A stretch of DNA of 62,789 bases from Planctomycetota bacterium (GTDB lineage: Bacteria; Planctomycetota; Planctomycetia; Pirellulales; UBA1268). Positions 8,691 to 17,658 of the stretch are shown here, piece after piece (position 1 is the first letter of the stretch; each line of letters starts with the position of its first letter). Under the pieces are notes generated by a model. That model was not told the DNA's origin. It made no database searches and was given only the letters and a program-made list of their open reading frames with translations. Location of the stretch: assembly GCA_016872555.1 (NCBI GenBank), contig VGZO01000024.1, positions 1-62,789 of the forward strand, read 5' to 3'. Made by a program: the position numbers and the translations under genes.

Positions 8691-10778
8691 ATGGCTGCGA
8701 TGGAGTGGCTCGTCGGGGCGACGGAGATGATCCGCAGCCGGGTACCGGTCGCGCTGAAAAACGCCCCGCCGTGGGTCGTGAGCCTCGTGTTTCATGTGGC
8801 GGTGCTGCTCGTGCTCGCTCTGGCGACTTTCATGCCATCGGGCCTCGTCGGCCCCCGGTTCGTCATCGATCTGGGATCTGCCTCGGTGGCCCCGGACGTC
8901 GCGATCGAGTCCACCGTGGACCTCGGGGTTGCGGGCGACATGTCGGACGTGGCGATTGCCGAAGTCGCCGAAGCGATGTCCGTCGGCGACGTGGCCTCCG
9001 ATCCGGCGTCGGCCCTGGACGCGGTCGCTTTGGATCTGCCGCCGCGCGATTCCTCGACGGCGTTGATGGCAGATCTCCCGGGAACGGAGATCCTGAATCG
9101 CGAGTTTTCACCGACCGCCACGAAGCTCGGTGTGGTGGCAGAGCGGGCGAAGCCGGACCGTCCCCGCTGGACGGGCTTCAAGCCCCAGGCTGCGACGGCT
9201 CCGGCGGAGGGCATCACCGCGGCCGCCGATGCCACCGGCGCGGCGAACGGCCTGCTCGGGATGCTCGGCACCGATCTGGAAGAGGGCCAGACATACGTCG
9301 CCTGGGTACTTGACGCCTCCATCAGTCTCACGGAAGACCGGCGATCACTCGCCAAGACCTTGGAGCCGTTCGTGAAGGCGGAATGGCCGAAGCCGGGAAA
9401 GCCCGGCCGTCTATTGACGGCGGTCGTCGCGTTCGGGGCGGGGGTCAACCTGATGGCCGACTTTTCCCCGTATGCGAACCTGAAAGCGATCGAGAACTTG
9501 CCGATCGATCCGAGCGGCCGTGAAAACGTGATGTCGGCCGTCCTTGCCGTCGTGATCCGCTTCCAGCAACGCTTCCACAATGACGTCAAGCGGCGCCACA
9601 GGCTGCGCATCGTCATCTGGACTGACGAGTCGGGCGACGACACCAGCCTTCTCGAAGAGGCGATCGCCGCCTGCCGCGCCACCGGCACCGTCGTCCACGT
9701 CGTGGGGCCGTCGAGCGTCTTCGGTACCGATCGGGGACTGCAACCGTGGACCGTACCCGGCCACGGTCGGTTTCTCCTTCCTGTCACCCGCGGCCCCGAC
9801 AGCTTCCTCCAGGAACGGGTGCTCCTTCCCTACTGGTTCGACGACGACGACGATGCGGGAGCCTACGAAGGGGTGTTGGTCGCTGACGGCAGGCAATGGT
9901 ATGGCGGGCCGCTGCGGGAGCGGCTGATGGCCGGTATCGGCCCGTATTCATTGACACGCCTCGCCCTGCAAACGGGCGGTACGTTCAGGATCCTCGATCG
10001 ACCCGGGGAAACCGCTCCATTCGACCTCGAACGGATGAAGGACTACCTGCCGGACTACGGCAGCGCCTACGAAATCGTCGAGGCCGTGGGGGCCTCGCCA
10101 TTGCGGATGGCCGTGATGAACGCCGTGCGGTGCACACACCTGTCGGCCGATCGCTCCACACCGCAACTGCAATTCCTGGCGCCGCCGCAGACGCCAGTGT
10201 ATCCCTTCAGGATCTACTCGCCGGGATACTGCAGCCCCGAGGTTTTTCGAGTCGAGTTACCCAGCAATGTGGCGGCGGCCGTGCAACCGATCCGGCAGTC
10301 GGCGCAGATGGCGGAGGAGGCCTTGACGTCGTTCATATCAGCCATCGACTGGGAGTACGAATATGCCAAGGAACCCTCGCGTCGTTGGCAGGCCTGGTAT
10401 GACCTGACTCGCGGTCGCCTCCTCGCGATGAGCGTCCGCTACCAGGAGTATCTCGCGATCTGCAACGCGATGGTGCAGCCGAACGGCCTCCGACCGCCGA
10501 CGAATCGGGTTCTCCTCGGGCCCGGTCCACAGTTGTGCGGTGAGAACCTCGCGATTCGTAACCGCACGGCCGAAGCGATCCGGCTCCTGGAGCGCTGCCG
10601 GGAGCGGAATCGGGGAACTCCCTGGGAGTTGCTCGCCAACTGGGAACTCAACACACCGGCGGGTTTCTCCGTCCGGGAGATCGTCGTCCCTCCTCCTCCC
10701 CCTCCGCAGCCGGGCGTACAGTTCATTCCCATGGCGCCGCAGCCATCGTGGCCGAAGATCACCTTCCCGGCACTGTGA
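8691..10778 (+). CDS. membrane-anchored vWA-like protein
   Basis: A 695-residue protein. One membrane helix at about 29-48 (PWVVSLVFHVAVLLVLALAT) near the N-terminus leaves the rest outside the membrane. After an Ala/Asp-rich linker, a von Willebrand A-like domain begins near 202 with VLDASISL, which fits the DxSxS metal-site motif (Asp208, Ser210, Ser212); IVIWTDESGDD and VVHVVG are later strands of the fold. The C-terminal half is unrecognised and ends in a Pro-rich tail. ATG 8691 has GGAAGGAG seven bases upstream; an in-frame ATG at 8616 is the alternative. It follows the thioredoxin-fold gene and shares its leader repeat, so the two may be co-regulated. Confidence 0.82.
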   Translation: MAAMEWLVGATEMIRSRVPVALKNAPPWVVSLVFHVAVLLVLALATFMPSGLVGPRFVIDLGSASVAPDVAIESTVDLGVAGDMSDVAIAEVAEAMSVGDVASDPASALDAVALDLPPRDSSTALMADLPGTEILNREFSPTATKLGVVAERAKPDRPRWTGFKPQAATAPAEGITAAADATGAANGLLGMLGTDLEEGQTYVAWVLDASISLTEDRRSLAKTLEPFVKAEWPKPGKPGRLLTAVVAFGAGVNLMADFSPYANLKAIENLPIDPSGRENVMSAVLAVVIRFQQRFHNDVKRRHRLRIVIWTDESGDDTSLLEEAIAACRATGTVVHVVGPSSVFGTDRGLQPWTVPGHGRFLLPVTRGPDSFLQERVLLPYWFDDDDDAGAYEGVLVADGRQWYGGPLRERLMAGIGPYSLTRLALQTGGTFRILDRPGETAPFDLERMKDYLPDYGSAYEIVEAVGASPLRMAVMNAVRCTHLSADRSTPQLQFLAPPQTPVYPFRIYSPGYCSPEVFRVELPSNVAAAVQPIRQSAQMAEEALTSFISAIDWEYEYAKEPSRRWQAWYDLTRGRLLAMSVRYQEYLAICNAMVQPNGLRPPTNRVLLGPGPQLCGENLAIRNRTAEAIRLLERCRERNRGTPWELLANWELNTPAGFSVREIVVPPPPPPQPGVQFIPMAPQPSWPKITFPAL

Positions 10779-10814
10779 TCGCTTGCGACTGTGGTCGGCC
10801 GACGGTCGCCGCCG

Positions 10815-11732
10815 TCAGCGGTGGCCGAGGAGCCAGGCAAGCAGCCCCTTCTGGAGGTGCATCCGCGCCGCCGCCTGCTCGACGACGATGCTCCGGGCAC
10901 CGTCGATCACGCCGTCGGTCACCTCCTCGCCACGCCGCGCCGGGAGGCAGTGCATGAACAGCGCGTCGGGGCAGTGACGCATCAGGTGTTCGTTGACCTG
11001 GTAGGGGCCGAGGTCACGGGTCCGCTTCGCCCGTTCCCCCTCCTGGCCCATGCTCGTCCAGACGTCGGTGTAGACCGCCGCCGCCCCGGTCACCGCCGCG
11101 ACCGCGTCGGTCGTCTCGTGGCACTCGGCCTGCGGAAGGATCGCGCGAAGATGGCTGCGGAATGCCTCGTCGAATTGATAGCCGCGCGGCGCGGCGAGCA
11201 CGAACCGCATTCCGAGCAGCCCGCAGGCCACCGCCAGTGAGCGGGCGACGTTGTTGCCGTCGCCGACGAACGCCAGCGTCAGGCCCGCCAGCTTCCCCAC
11301 CTGGCGTTCGAGCACATACAGGTCGGCCAGCGCCTGGCAGGGATGGCTGTGGTCGGAGAGGCCGTTGATCACCGGGACGGTGGCCACCGCCGCGAGGCCC
11401 TCGATCGTGTCGTGGGCCTTGCTACGGCAGACGATCGCGTCGGCATACTGCGAGAGCACACGGCCGTAATCGGCGATGCTCTCGCGCGAGGTGGCGAAGC
11501 CGGTGTCGGCACCGAGAAACAGGCTCGTGCCGCCGAGGTGGGCCATCGCCGCCTCGAAGCTCGCCCGGGTGCGCAGCGACTGCTTCTCGAATACCAGCGC
11601 GAGCACGCGGCCGGGAAACAGCGGCTCGCGCAGCCCGGCCCGGTACTTGGTCTCGAGGTCCCGGGCGATCGAGAAGATCGCCGCGATCTCGTGGGCGGAG
11701 AGATCCTCGACGTCGACGAGGTGGCGCGTCAT
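10815..11732 (-). CDS. argF: ornithine carbamoyltransferase
   Basis: A 305-residue enzyme joining carbamoyl phosphate and ornithine to give citrulline in arginine synthesis; normal family length. Motifs in order: SLRTR at 52-56 (the usual STRTR carbamoyl-phosphate loop with Leu for Thr), HPCQALAD from 130, DVWTSMGQE near 223-231 and HCLPA at 261-265. The SMG loop supports ornithine rather than aspartate as substrate. ATG 11732 lies 4 bp after the argD stop; a 16-residue upstream extension would overlap argD. It is the last gene of the minus-strand cluster and converges with the vWA-like gene 36 bp away. Confidence 0.96.
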   Translation of the reverse strand: MTRHLVDVEDLSAHEIAAIFSIARDLETKYRAGLREPLFPGRVLALVFEKQSLRTRASFEAAMAHLGGTSLFLGADTGFATSRESIADYGRVLSQYADAIVCRSKAHDTIEGLAAVATVPVINGLSDHSHPCQALADLYVLERQVGKLAGLTLAFVGDGNNVARSLAVACGLLGMRFVLAAPRGYQFDEAFRSHLRAILPQAECHETTDAVAAVTGAAAVYTDVWTSMGQEGERAKRTRDLGPYQVNEHLMRHCPDALFMHCLPARRGEEVTDGVIDGARSIVVEQAAARMHLQKGLLAWLLGHR

Positions 11733-11736
11733 CGGA

Positions 11737-12978
11737 TCACCCGTGGCCGGCCCGGGCCGCGGTCTCGACGATCGCCTCACCGAGCCGGTCGCAGCCGTCG
11801 TGGATCTCGGCGGGCGTGATCGTCATCGCCGGCAGGAGGCGGATCACCCGCCCCTGCGTGCAGTTGACGAGGAGCCGCTTCTCGAGGGCCCGCTCGACCA
11901 CTGGCGCCCCGTCGATCGACAGTTCGACGCCGATCATCATCCCGATCACGCGGACCGCCACCACCGCGTCGCAGCGCTCCTGGAGCTCTTCGAGCCGCTC
12001 GCGGAAGATCGCCGCCGCGGCGGAGACATGGTCGAGCAGCCCCTCCTCCTCGATCATCCGGATCGCGGCGATCCCGGCCACGGCAGCCAGCGGGTTGCCG
12101 CCGAAGGTGGCGGCGTGCATCCCCGGCCGGAGGTGGCCGGCGAGATCGGCGCGGCACAGCATGCCGCCGCCGGCGACGCCGGCGCAGAGGCTCTTGGCGA
12201 GCGTCAGCACGTCGGGGGTGACGCCGAACCGCTGGTAGCCGAACCAGGTGCCCGTCCGCCCCGAGCCGCACTGCACCTCGTCGAACACCAGCAGCAGGTC
12301 GTGGGCGTCGGCGATCCGGCGCAGCCCCTCGAGGAATCCCGGCGGCGGCGGCACCACGCCCCCCTCGCCGAGGATCGGCTCGACGAGGATCCCGCCGGTC
12401 TGGTCGTCGACGAGCTTCTCGACCGCCTCGAGGTCGCCGTGGGGGGCGTAGGCGAAGCCGGGGAGCATCGGCCCGAGCCCCTCGTGGTACTTCGGCTGCG
12501 CCGTGGCCGACAGGCTCCCCATCGTGCGGCCGTGGAAACCGCCGCGAAAGGAGATGAGCTTGTAGCGCTTGCCGTCGCTGCGGAGACGGACCAGCTTGAT
12601 CGCCGCCTCGTTGGCCTCGGTGCCGGAATTGCAGAAGAAGGCCTTGCCGCCGAAGCTCCGCTCGGAGAGCAGCCGGGCCCACTCCCCCTGGGCCTCCATG
12701 TACCAGGTGTTGGGAACGTGGATCAGGCGCGCGACCTGCTCCTGGACGGCGCGGACCACCGGCTCGGGGCAGTGGCCGAGGAGGTTGCAGCCCCACCCGG
12801 GAAACAGGTCGAGGTACTCGGTGCCTTCGGCGTCCCAGACGCGCGAGCCGCTGCCGCGCACCAGGCACACCGGGAAGCGCCGGTAGTTGGGGACGACGTA
12901 GCGGTCGAAGGTGTCGATGACCGCACGGGTGACGGTGCCAATGGCGGGTGCCGGCGACGGGGCGTCGATCGTGGCCAT
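11737..12978 (-). CDS. argD: acetylornithine aminotransferase
   Basis: A 413-residue class III PLP aminotransferase that makes N-acetylornithine from N-acetylglutamate semialdehyde and glutamate. GTEANE at 119-124 binds the cofactor phosphate, VFDEVQCGSGRTG holds the PLP-pairing Asp, and the Schiff-base lysine should be Lys262 in LTLAKSL. After that lysine the usual GGGxPIGA is replaced by CAGVAGGGML, mildly unusual. It sits between argB (63 bp upstream) and argF (4 bp downstream), which makes the ArgD role much more likely than another omega-aminotransferase. The start ATG gives the family length with a short N-terminal tail. Confidence 0.95.
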   Translation of the reverse strand: MATIDAPSPAPAIGTVTRAVIDTFDRYVVPNYRRFPVCLVRGSGSRVWDAEGTEYLDLFPGWGCNLLGHCPEPVVRAVQEQVARLIHVPNTWYMEAQGEWARLLSERSFGGKAFFCNSGTEANEAAIKLVRLRSDGKRYKLISFRGGFHGRTMGSLSATAQPKYHEGLGPMLPGFAYAPHGDLEAVEKLVDDQTGGILVEPILGEGGVVPPPPGFLEGLRRIADAHDLLLVFDEVQCGSGRTGTWFGYQRFGVTPDVLTLAKSLCAGVAGGGMLCRADLAGHLRPGMHAATFGGNPLAAVAGIAAIRMIEEEGLLDHVSAAAAIFRERLEELQERCDAVVAVRVIGMMIGVELSIDGAPVVERALEKRLLVNCTQGRVIRLLPAMTITPAEIHDGCDRLGEAIVETAARAGHG

Positions 12979-13041
12979 GGTGGAAACCCTCCTCTCGCGG
13001 CGGCAGGCGCGCCGTGCGCCGGCCGCAGTGGTCTGTCGGGG

Positions 13042-14031
13042 TCAGCGCTGCGCGGGGCGTGATCCGGCGGCGACGTCGTCGCGCACCAGTTCGGTGCCGA
13101 CGCCGCTGGTGGTGTAGATCTCGAGGAGGAGCGAATGCCGCAGCCGCCCGTCGATCACGTGGACCTTCTTCACGCCCCGGTCGAGCGTCTCCAGGCAGCC
13201 CTCGATCTTGGGGATCATGCCGCCGGCGATCGTGCCGTCGGCGATCAATCGCCGCGCCTCGGTGGCGGTGAGGGAGTGGATCAGGCTCTCCGGGTCACCG
13301 ATGTCGCGGAGCACGCCGGGGATGTCGGAGAGGACGACGAGTTTCTCGGCGCCGATCGCCGCGGCGACGGCCGTCGCCGCGGTGTCGGCATTGACGTTGA
13401 GCCTGCCGCCGTCGGGGCCCAGCGCCATCGACGGGATCACCGGCACCTGGCCGGCGTAGGTGAGGTTGTCGATCGACAGCCGGTCGACGCGCGTCACCTC
13501 GCCGACATGGCCGAGGTCGACCGGACCGTCGGGGCCGGGAAGCGTGAGCCGTTCGCCGAACAGGACGTTCGTCGAGCGGAAGTTGAGCGACATCGCCCGG
13601 CCGCCGAACTCCTCGATCCTCGCCACGAGCTCGTGGTTGAGATCGGTGGCCAGCACCTGCTCGACGATCGCCAGCGTCGCCTCGTCGGTGTAGCGCCGCC
13701 CCTGGACGAAACGCGGGGTGATCCCGGCGCCGTCCATTGCCCGGCTGATCGCCTTGCCGCCTCCGTGGACGACGACGATCTTCATCCCCAAGGTCGACAT
13801 GAAGACGATGTCGAGCAGCAGGTGGCGAAGCGACTCGGGATGCTCGACGACGCTGCCGCCGAGCTTGATCACGGTCGTCGTGTCGCGGAACTTGCGGATC
13901 CAGCCGAGGGCCTCGACGAGCGTGTCGGCCTTCTGGATCGCCTTCTGCTGCGCCCTGGAGACGCTCGGGGGACTGGGCACGGCGCGACGCTTCCTCGTGC
14001 GGCTGGTTCCGGAGGGGAAACCGCCGATCAT
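13042..14031 (-). CDS. argB: acetylglutamate kinase
   Basis: A 329-residue amino-acid kinase that phosphorylates N-acetylglutamate, the second step of arginine synthesis. KLGGS at 56-60 and VVVHGGGKA near 87-94 are the nucleotide and substrate glycine loops; [19 protein letters not shown] and GGMIPKIEG are typical ArgB blocks. ATG 14031 overlaps the stop of the upstream isomerase gene as ATGA, indicating coupling. The first 30 residues are a basic, poorly conserved extension, so GTG 13980 is an alternative start closer to the usual 300-residue length. A longer open frame upstream is antisense or off-frame noise. Confidence 0.95.
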   Translation of the reverse strand: MIGGFPSGTSRTRKRRAVPSPPSVSRAQQKAIQKADTLVEALGWIRKFRDTTTVIKLGGSVVEHPESLRHLLLDIVFMSTLGMKIVVVHGGGKAISRAMDGAGITPRFVQGRRYTDEATLAIVEQVLATDLNHELVARIEEFGGRAMSLNFRSTNVLFGERLTLPGPDGPVDLGHVGEVTRVDRLSIDNLTYAGQVPVIPSMALGPDGGRLNVNADTAATAVAAAIGAEKLVVLSDIPGVLRDIGDPESLIHSLTATEARRLIADGTIAGGMIPKIEGCLETLDRGVKKVHVIDGRLRHSLLLEIYTTSGVGTELVRDDVAAGSRPAQR

Positions 14032-15011
14032 ACCCCGGCCTGCGGCGGGGGGAAAACGTTGGTTTCCCCCTCCTGTGCATAGGCCGCCGCGGCGGCGGCG
14101 AGCCCGCGGCCGAGGCGCGCCCGCCAGTCCTCTCCCTCCCCGGGCGGGCCGATCTCGACCGACACCCACCGGTCGTAGGCGGCGGCAGCGAGCAGCCGCG
14201 CGACCGCGCGGTGGTCGGTGCCGCCGTCGCCGAGGGGCACGAGGTGCGGCTCGCTGGCATGGACGTGCCGCCAGCGCGGCCCGGCCGCCGCGATCACGGC
14301 CGCCGCCGACTCCCCCGCGAGGTGCATCCCACCGGTGTCGAGGTGGACACCGAGACCGTCCGCCGCGACGGTGCTCACGAAGTCGATCACGTCGCGCGAC
14401 GCGGTGAGGAAGTCGCAGCCGTAGTCCGGGGGATTGGCTTCGAGGCACAGCCACACGCCCCGGTCGGCGGCGCGCCGGGCCAGCGTTCGGAAAAACGGCA
14501 CGGCGATCGCCGTCGCCGTCGCCACGTCCAGCGTGCCGCGGCGGCGCTGGCGCGGCGCGCCGAAGACGAGCGACTCCGCGCCGAGCCCGGCCGCCAGGTC
14601 GACGATCCCCGCGAGGTGGTCGGCGAGGAGCTGCCGCGGTCCCTCCGACCCGAACAGCGCCATCCCGTCGCGCCCGAAGAGCAGCGCCTGCAGCGCCACG
14701 ATCGGCAGGCCCTGTTCCTCCCAGAACCGGCGGACCGCGGCGACGCGGCGTCCGTCGGCCTCCCAGGGGCGCTCGCAGACGCGCGCCGGCACCAGCTCGA
14801 CCCCGGCGATCCCGTGCGCGACCAACAGCGCGGCGGCCTCGGCGTCGGCCCCGGGGGGCCAGGCGATCTGCGACGCGCTCAGCTTCCCGTGGACAAAGCC
14901 CTCCGTGGCCTTTGTCCACTGTGGCGACCGCGGGAAACGCCGAGGGTCTCCCGGGTCGCCTTCGGCCGCTTCCGGCGGCCGCTGATGTGGTCCGCAGCCA
15001 CTCACGCGCAT
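14028..15011 (-). CDS. TIM-barrel sugar-phosphate isomerase/epimerase-like protein
   Basis: A 327-residue frame if it starts at ATG 15011. The recognisable xylose-isomerase-like barrel begins only at KLSASQIAW (about residue 43). It continues with [33 protein letters not shown] and [10 protein letters not shown], which carry the likely metal-binding Glu, Asp, His and Glu of the family. The 40 residues before that are encoded by the 95-bp interspersed repeat (14887-14981), so the true start is uncertain: either the repeat supplies the N-terminus or a non-ATG codon near 14880 is used. It overlaps the upstream epimerase by 10 bp and argB by 4 bp. Substrate unknown; the neighbours suggest sugar metabolism. 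Confidence 0.82.
   Translation of the reverse strand: MRVSGCGPHQRPPEAAEGDPGDPRRFPRSPQWTKATEGFVHGKLSASQIAWPPGADAEAAALLVAHGIAGVELVPARVCERPWEADGRRVAAVRRFWEEQGLPIVALQALLFGRDGMALFGSEGPRQLLADHLAGIVDLAAGLGAESLVFGAPRQRRRGTLDVATATAIAVPFFRTLARRAADRGVWLCLEANPPDYGCDFLTASRDVIDFVSTVAADGLGVHLDTGGMHLAGESAAAVIAAAGPRWRHVHASEPHLVPLGDGGTDHRAVARLLAAAAYDRWVSVEIGPPGEGEDWRARLGRGLAAAAAAYAQEGETNVFPPPQAGV
14887..14981. repeat. 95-bp three-hairpin interspersed repeat, copy 1
   Basis: Matches 46989-47083 in the same orientation with 11 mismatches and no gaps (about 88%). Three successive stem-loops can be drawn. A perfect 10-bp stem pairs 14889-14898 with 14910-14919. A 12-bp stem with one bulged G pairs 14923-14935 with 14949-14960. 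CGGCCG arms pair at 14963-14968 and 14976-14981. It lies over the 5' end of the isomerase gene. Confidence 0.8.
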
Positions 15012-15772
15012 CGGCGCAGGCTCCGCTCGACCGCCACGAAGGCACGGATCCCGTCGAGCACCTCGGCGGCGCCGGCGACGTAGGGACCGCTGCGGCCGAA
15101 GACCTCGCCGTGGCGGGTGCGGAAGTCGTAGGCGGGCGCCTTGCCGGGCAGGCAATTGGCAAACTCGATGCCGAACGCATGGCGCGCGACCGCCGCCATC
15201 GACACCGGCTCGGTCGCCAGGTGGACGAGCGACAGCCCCGCCAAGCGCGCCCGGTCGACGTCGGCGGCGAGGCGCTCGAGGTCGTAAAACTGGTAGCGGG
15301 CGCGGCAGTCGATCTTCTCCGGCTGGTTTCCGTGGAGCAGGTCGTAGACGGCGTTCTTCTTCAGGCCGCGGCCGTACAGCGCCGGCAGGCGCACGACGAG
15401 CGCGGGAAACCGCGCGGCCAGGGCGCGCTCGAGCTCGAGGCGGTGGCGGCCGTAGGCGGTCGCCTGCGACGGCTCGTCCGCCTCGGTGACGCCGCTGGGA
15501 TCCCCGAACACGTCGACCGTCGAGATCACGACCACGCGCCGCGCCTCCGCGGCGACCAGCGCTGCCACGAGCCGGGCGAGGTTGGCCCGGTCGGCGGCCG
15601 GGTCGTGGTTGGCCTTCCACTTCTCGGCCGGGGCCCCCGCGCACCAGATCGTCTCGTAGCGCCGGCCGGCGATCCGCTCGATGTCGGTCGAGCGGTAGCA
15701 GTCGGCGAACCGGCGCTGGCGGAGGAGCGTGCCACCGACCAAACCGGTGCTGCCGACGAGGGCGTCTCCCAT
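15002..15772 (-). CDS. NAD-dependent epimerase/dehydratase family protein
   Basis: A 256-residue short Rossmann protein. The nucleotide loop is at the very start ([13 protein letters not shown]). [13 protein letters not shown] is the conserved strand with the catalytic Ser/Thr, and [10 protein letters not shown] carries the YxxxK-type pair in altered form (Tyr followed by Arg-His-Arg). ALYGRG and [10 protein letters not shown] follow. It is shorter than typical sugar epimerases (about 310). ATG 15772 is chosen because the dinucleotide loop starts immediately after it and upstream sequence in this frame is noise. It follows the glycosyltransferase by 22 bp and overlaps the isomerase gene, so it probably acts on a nucleotide sugar for the same glycan (inference). 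Confidence 0.82.
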   Translation of the reverse strand: MGDALVGSTGLVGGTLLRQRRFADCYRSTDIERIAGRRYETIWCAGAPAEKWKANHDPAADRANLARLVAALVAAEARRVVVISTVDVFGDPSGVTEADEPSQATAYGRHRLELERALAARFPALVVRLPALYGRGLKKNAVYDLLHGNQPEKIDCRARYQFYDLERLAADVDRARLAGLSLVHLATEPVSMAAVARHAFGIEFANCLPGKAPAYDFRTRHGEVFGRSGPYVAGAAEVLDGIRAFVAVERSLRRCA

Positions 15773-15794
15773 CGATGGACTCCGGGGGGGAACG

Positions 15795-16649
15795 TCAGGC
15801 GGCCCGGCGGCCGCACGGCGGATCGAAGCGGCCGAGGCAGGCGCTGGCCAGCGTGCCGAGGACGGCGAGGTTGCCGCGGAGGCCGCGGATCTTCGTCGGC
15901 ACCGCGCCGCGGGCCGGATAGGCACGGGTCACGGGGATCTCCTCGACGCGGAAGCCGAGCCGGGCGGCACGGATCGCGAGGTAGTAGTGGAGCTCGTACC
16001 CGCTGAACACGTCGCGGAACGGCGCCACCCGTGGGTCGAGGAGGAGGCGCCGCGAGTAGCCGCGGAAGCCGTTGGTGGTGTCGGTGTAGCGGCGGCCGGC
16101 GGCGAGGCTCACCGCCGGGGCGTGCACGAGTGTGACGGCCAGGTGCCGCGCGAGCGGCGTGTTGATGCCGCAGCCCCCGGGAAGGTAGCGCGAGCCCTGC
16201 ACGTGGTCGACGCCGTCGGCCAGCACCGCGTCGAAGCGCGGCAGCGCCGCGGGATCGTCCTTGCCGTTGCCGTCCATCACGACGACGCCGTCGTAGCCCG
16301 CGCCGAGGCACCAGGCCAAACCCATCCGCATCTGAGCCGAGAGCCGGCCGGGGCCGCGCTTCACGAGCAACGCGCGGACGCCGGCCGCGGCGAGGCGACC
16401 GGGATCGGTCGAGCCGTCGCGGCTGCCGCCGTCGGCGACGATCACGTCGAGGGGGTGGTCGACGTGGCGCATCCGCTCGAGCTGGCCGTGGAGGCGCTCC
16501 CCCTCGTCGATCACGAACAGGCAGACGGCGCGGCGGCCACGGCGCTCGGCGAGCACGACGGCGTCGTGCTCCGGGACGGCCCAGGCAGCGGCGGCGGCCG
16601 GATCGACGGCGCGGAGGTCAGGCGGCACGGCGTGCGGGGGCGGATTCAC
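15795..16649 (-). CDS. family 2 glycosyltransferase
   Basis: A 284-residue GT-A fold enzyme. VIVADGGSRDGST is the first nucleotide-sugar loop, VVVMDGNGKDDP stands at the DxD metal site, and DTTNGFRGYSR resembles dolichyl/undecaprenyl-phosphate sugar transferases. No clear membrane helix is seen, so it would be a soluble or peripheral enzyme transferring a sugar, perhaps to a lipid carrier. ATG 16649 overlaps the end of the upstream glycosyltransferase by 32 bp; a GTG near 16628 would give a smaller overlap. It belongs to the surface-glycan part of the minus-strand cluster. Confidence 0.85.
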   Translation of the reverse strand: MNPPPHAVPPDLRAVDPAAAAAWAVPEHDAVVLAERRGRRAVCLFVIDEGERLHGQLERMRHVDHPLDVIVADGGSRDGSTDPGRLAAAGVRALLVKRGPGRLSAQMRMGLAWCLGAGYDGVVVMDGNGKDDPAALPRFDAVLADGVDHVQGSRYLPGGCGINTPLARHLAVTLVHAPAVSLAAGRRYTDTTNGFRGYSRRLLLDPRVAPFRDVFSGYELHYYLAIRAARLGFRVEEIPVTRAYPARGAVPTKIRGLRGNLAVLGTLASACLGRFDPPCGRRAA

Positions 16650-17658
16650 GGGCGTCCTCGGGGGTCGGCACGGGGGCGCCGGCGGCGGCGAGCGAGCAGA
16701 GGTTGCGGCGCCGGGCGTCGGTCAACGCCGTCGACGACGAAGCCTCCTCGGCGACGTGGTACAGCGGGCAGTCCTTCACCTCCTCGAAGGCGTGGGCGAG
16801 GTACTCCGCGATCACCGCCAGCGTCGTGAACAGGAAGAAGAACATCACCGCCAGCTGCAGCGAGAGCGTCGTCCACCCCTCGACGACCCGGTCCTTCCAG
16901 AGGTTGGCCGCCACCACCCAGGCCATGCAGCCGACGTTGAGGAGGCTGGCGAACCCGCCGAGCCAGCTGACGAGGCGGAGCGGCGCCGGCGACTGGCTGA
17001 CGAGCATCGACACCGCCTCGCCGAGCGTGCCCAGCCACGGGCGCAGCCGCGCCGGCCCGGTCGGCTCGTAATCGAGCGTCGCGGTGCGGAATCCGACCGA
17101 GCAGCCGAGGAGGCGGAGGTGGACGGTCTTCTGGCGGTGGCGCGTGAGGGCGTTGAGGGCCCGGCGGTTGAACAGGCGCAGGGTCGAGGCGCCGCGCACG
17201 AGATCGAACCCCGTCGCCCGCCGGAAGACGTGGTGGAACAGATTCCAGGCCATGCGCCGCGGGAGCGAGCGGCCCCGCGCGCCGGTGGTCCCGATGACGA
17301 TGTCGGCGCCGCCGGCGGCCAGCGCCACCAGATCGGGGATCCGCGCCGGCGGATCGGTGGCCACCGCCATCACGACGCTCATGTCGCCGAGCGCCGAGTC
17401 GAGGCCGGCGGTGACGGCGACGTCGGGGCCGTGGCGGCGCGAGAGGCGCAGCACGCGGACGCACTCGTGGCGCGCGAGGATCGCGGCACATTCGCGGGCG
17501 CTCGCGTCGGCCGAGCCGTCGTCGACGAGGATCAGCTCGTGGTCGGCGGCCGTGGCCGCAAGGACCGCGAGGACCTCGGCAACGAACGCGTCGAGGCGCG
17601 GCGCGTCGTTGTCGACCAGGGCGACGACCGAGAGGAAGCTGGCCCGTGGAGCGGTCAT
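16618..17658 (-). CDS. GtrB/DPM1-like membrane glycosyltransferase
   Basis: A 346-residue family 2 glycosyltransferase. ELILVDDGSADAS is the nucleotide-binding loop; VVMAVATDPPARIPDL stands where the DxD is expected but has lost one acid. Two membrane helices near the C-terminus (about 235-260 and 275-300, with SLQLAVMFFFLFTTLAVIAEYL) match the GtrB layout, in which a sugar is placed on undecaprenyl phosphate at the inner membrane. ATG 17658 overlaps the stop of the FAD gene as ATGA. A partner flippase is not obvious, although the two multi-pass proteins upstream could fill later steps. Confidence 0.85.
   Translation of the reverse strand: MTAPRASFLSVVALVDNDAPRLDAFVAEVLAVLAATAADHELILVDDGSADASARECAAILARHECVRVLRLSRRHGPDVAVTAGLDSALGDMSVVMAVATDPPARIPDLVALAAGGADIVIGTTGARGRSLPRRMAWNLFHHVFRRATGFDLVRGASTLRLFNRRALNALTRHRQKTVHLRLLGCSVGFRTATLDYEPTGPARLRPWLGTLGEAVSMLVSQSPAPLRLVSWLGGFASLLNVGCMAWVVAANLWKDRVVEGWTTLSLQLAVMFFFLFTTLAVIAEYLAHAFEEVKDCPLYHVAEEASSSTALTDARRRNLCSLAAAGAPVPTPEDARESAPARRAA

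Noticed and set aside
13042-15180. A single 712-residue protein joining argB to upstream sequence
   Set aside because: Only the argB part is protein-like; the rest is out of frame with the isomerase gene that occupies the same DNA.
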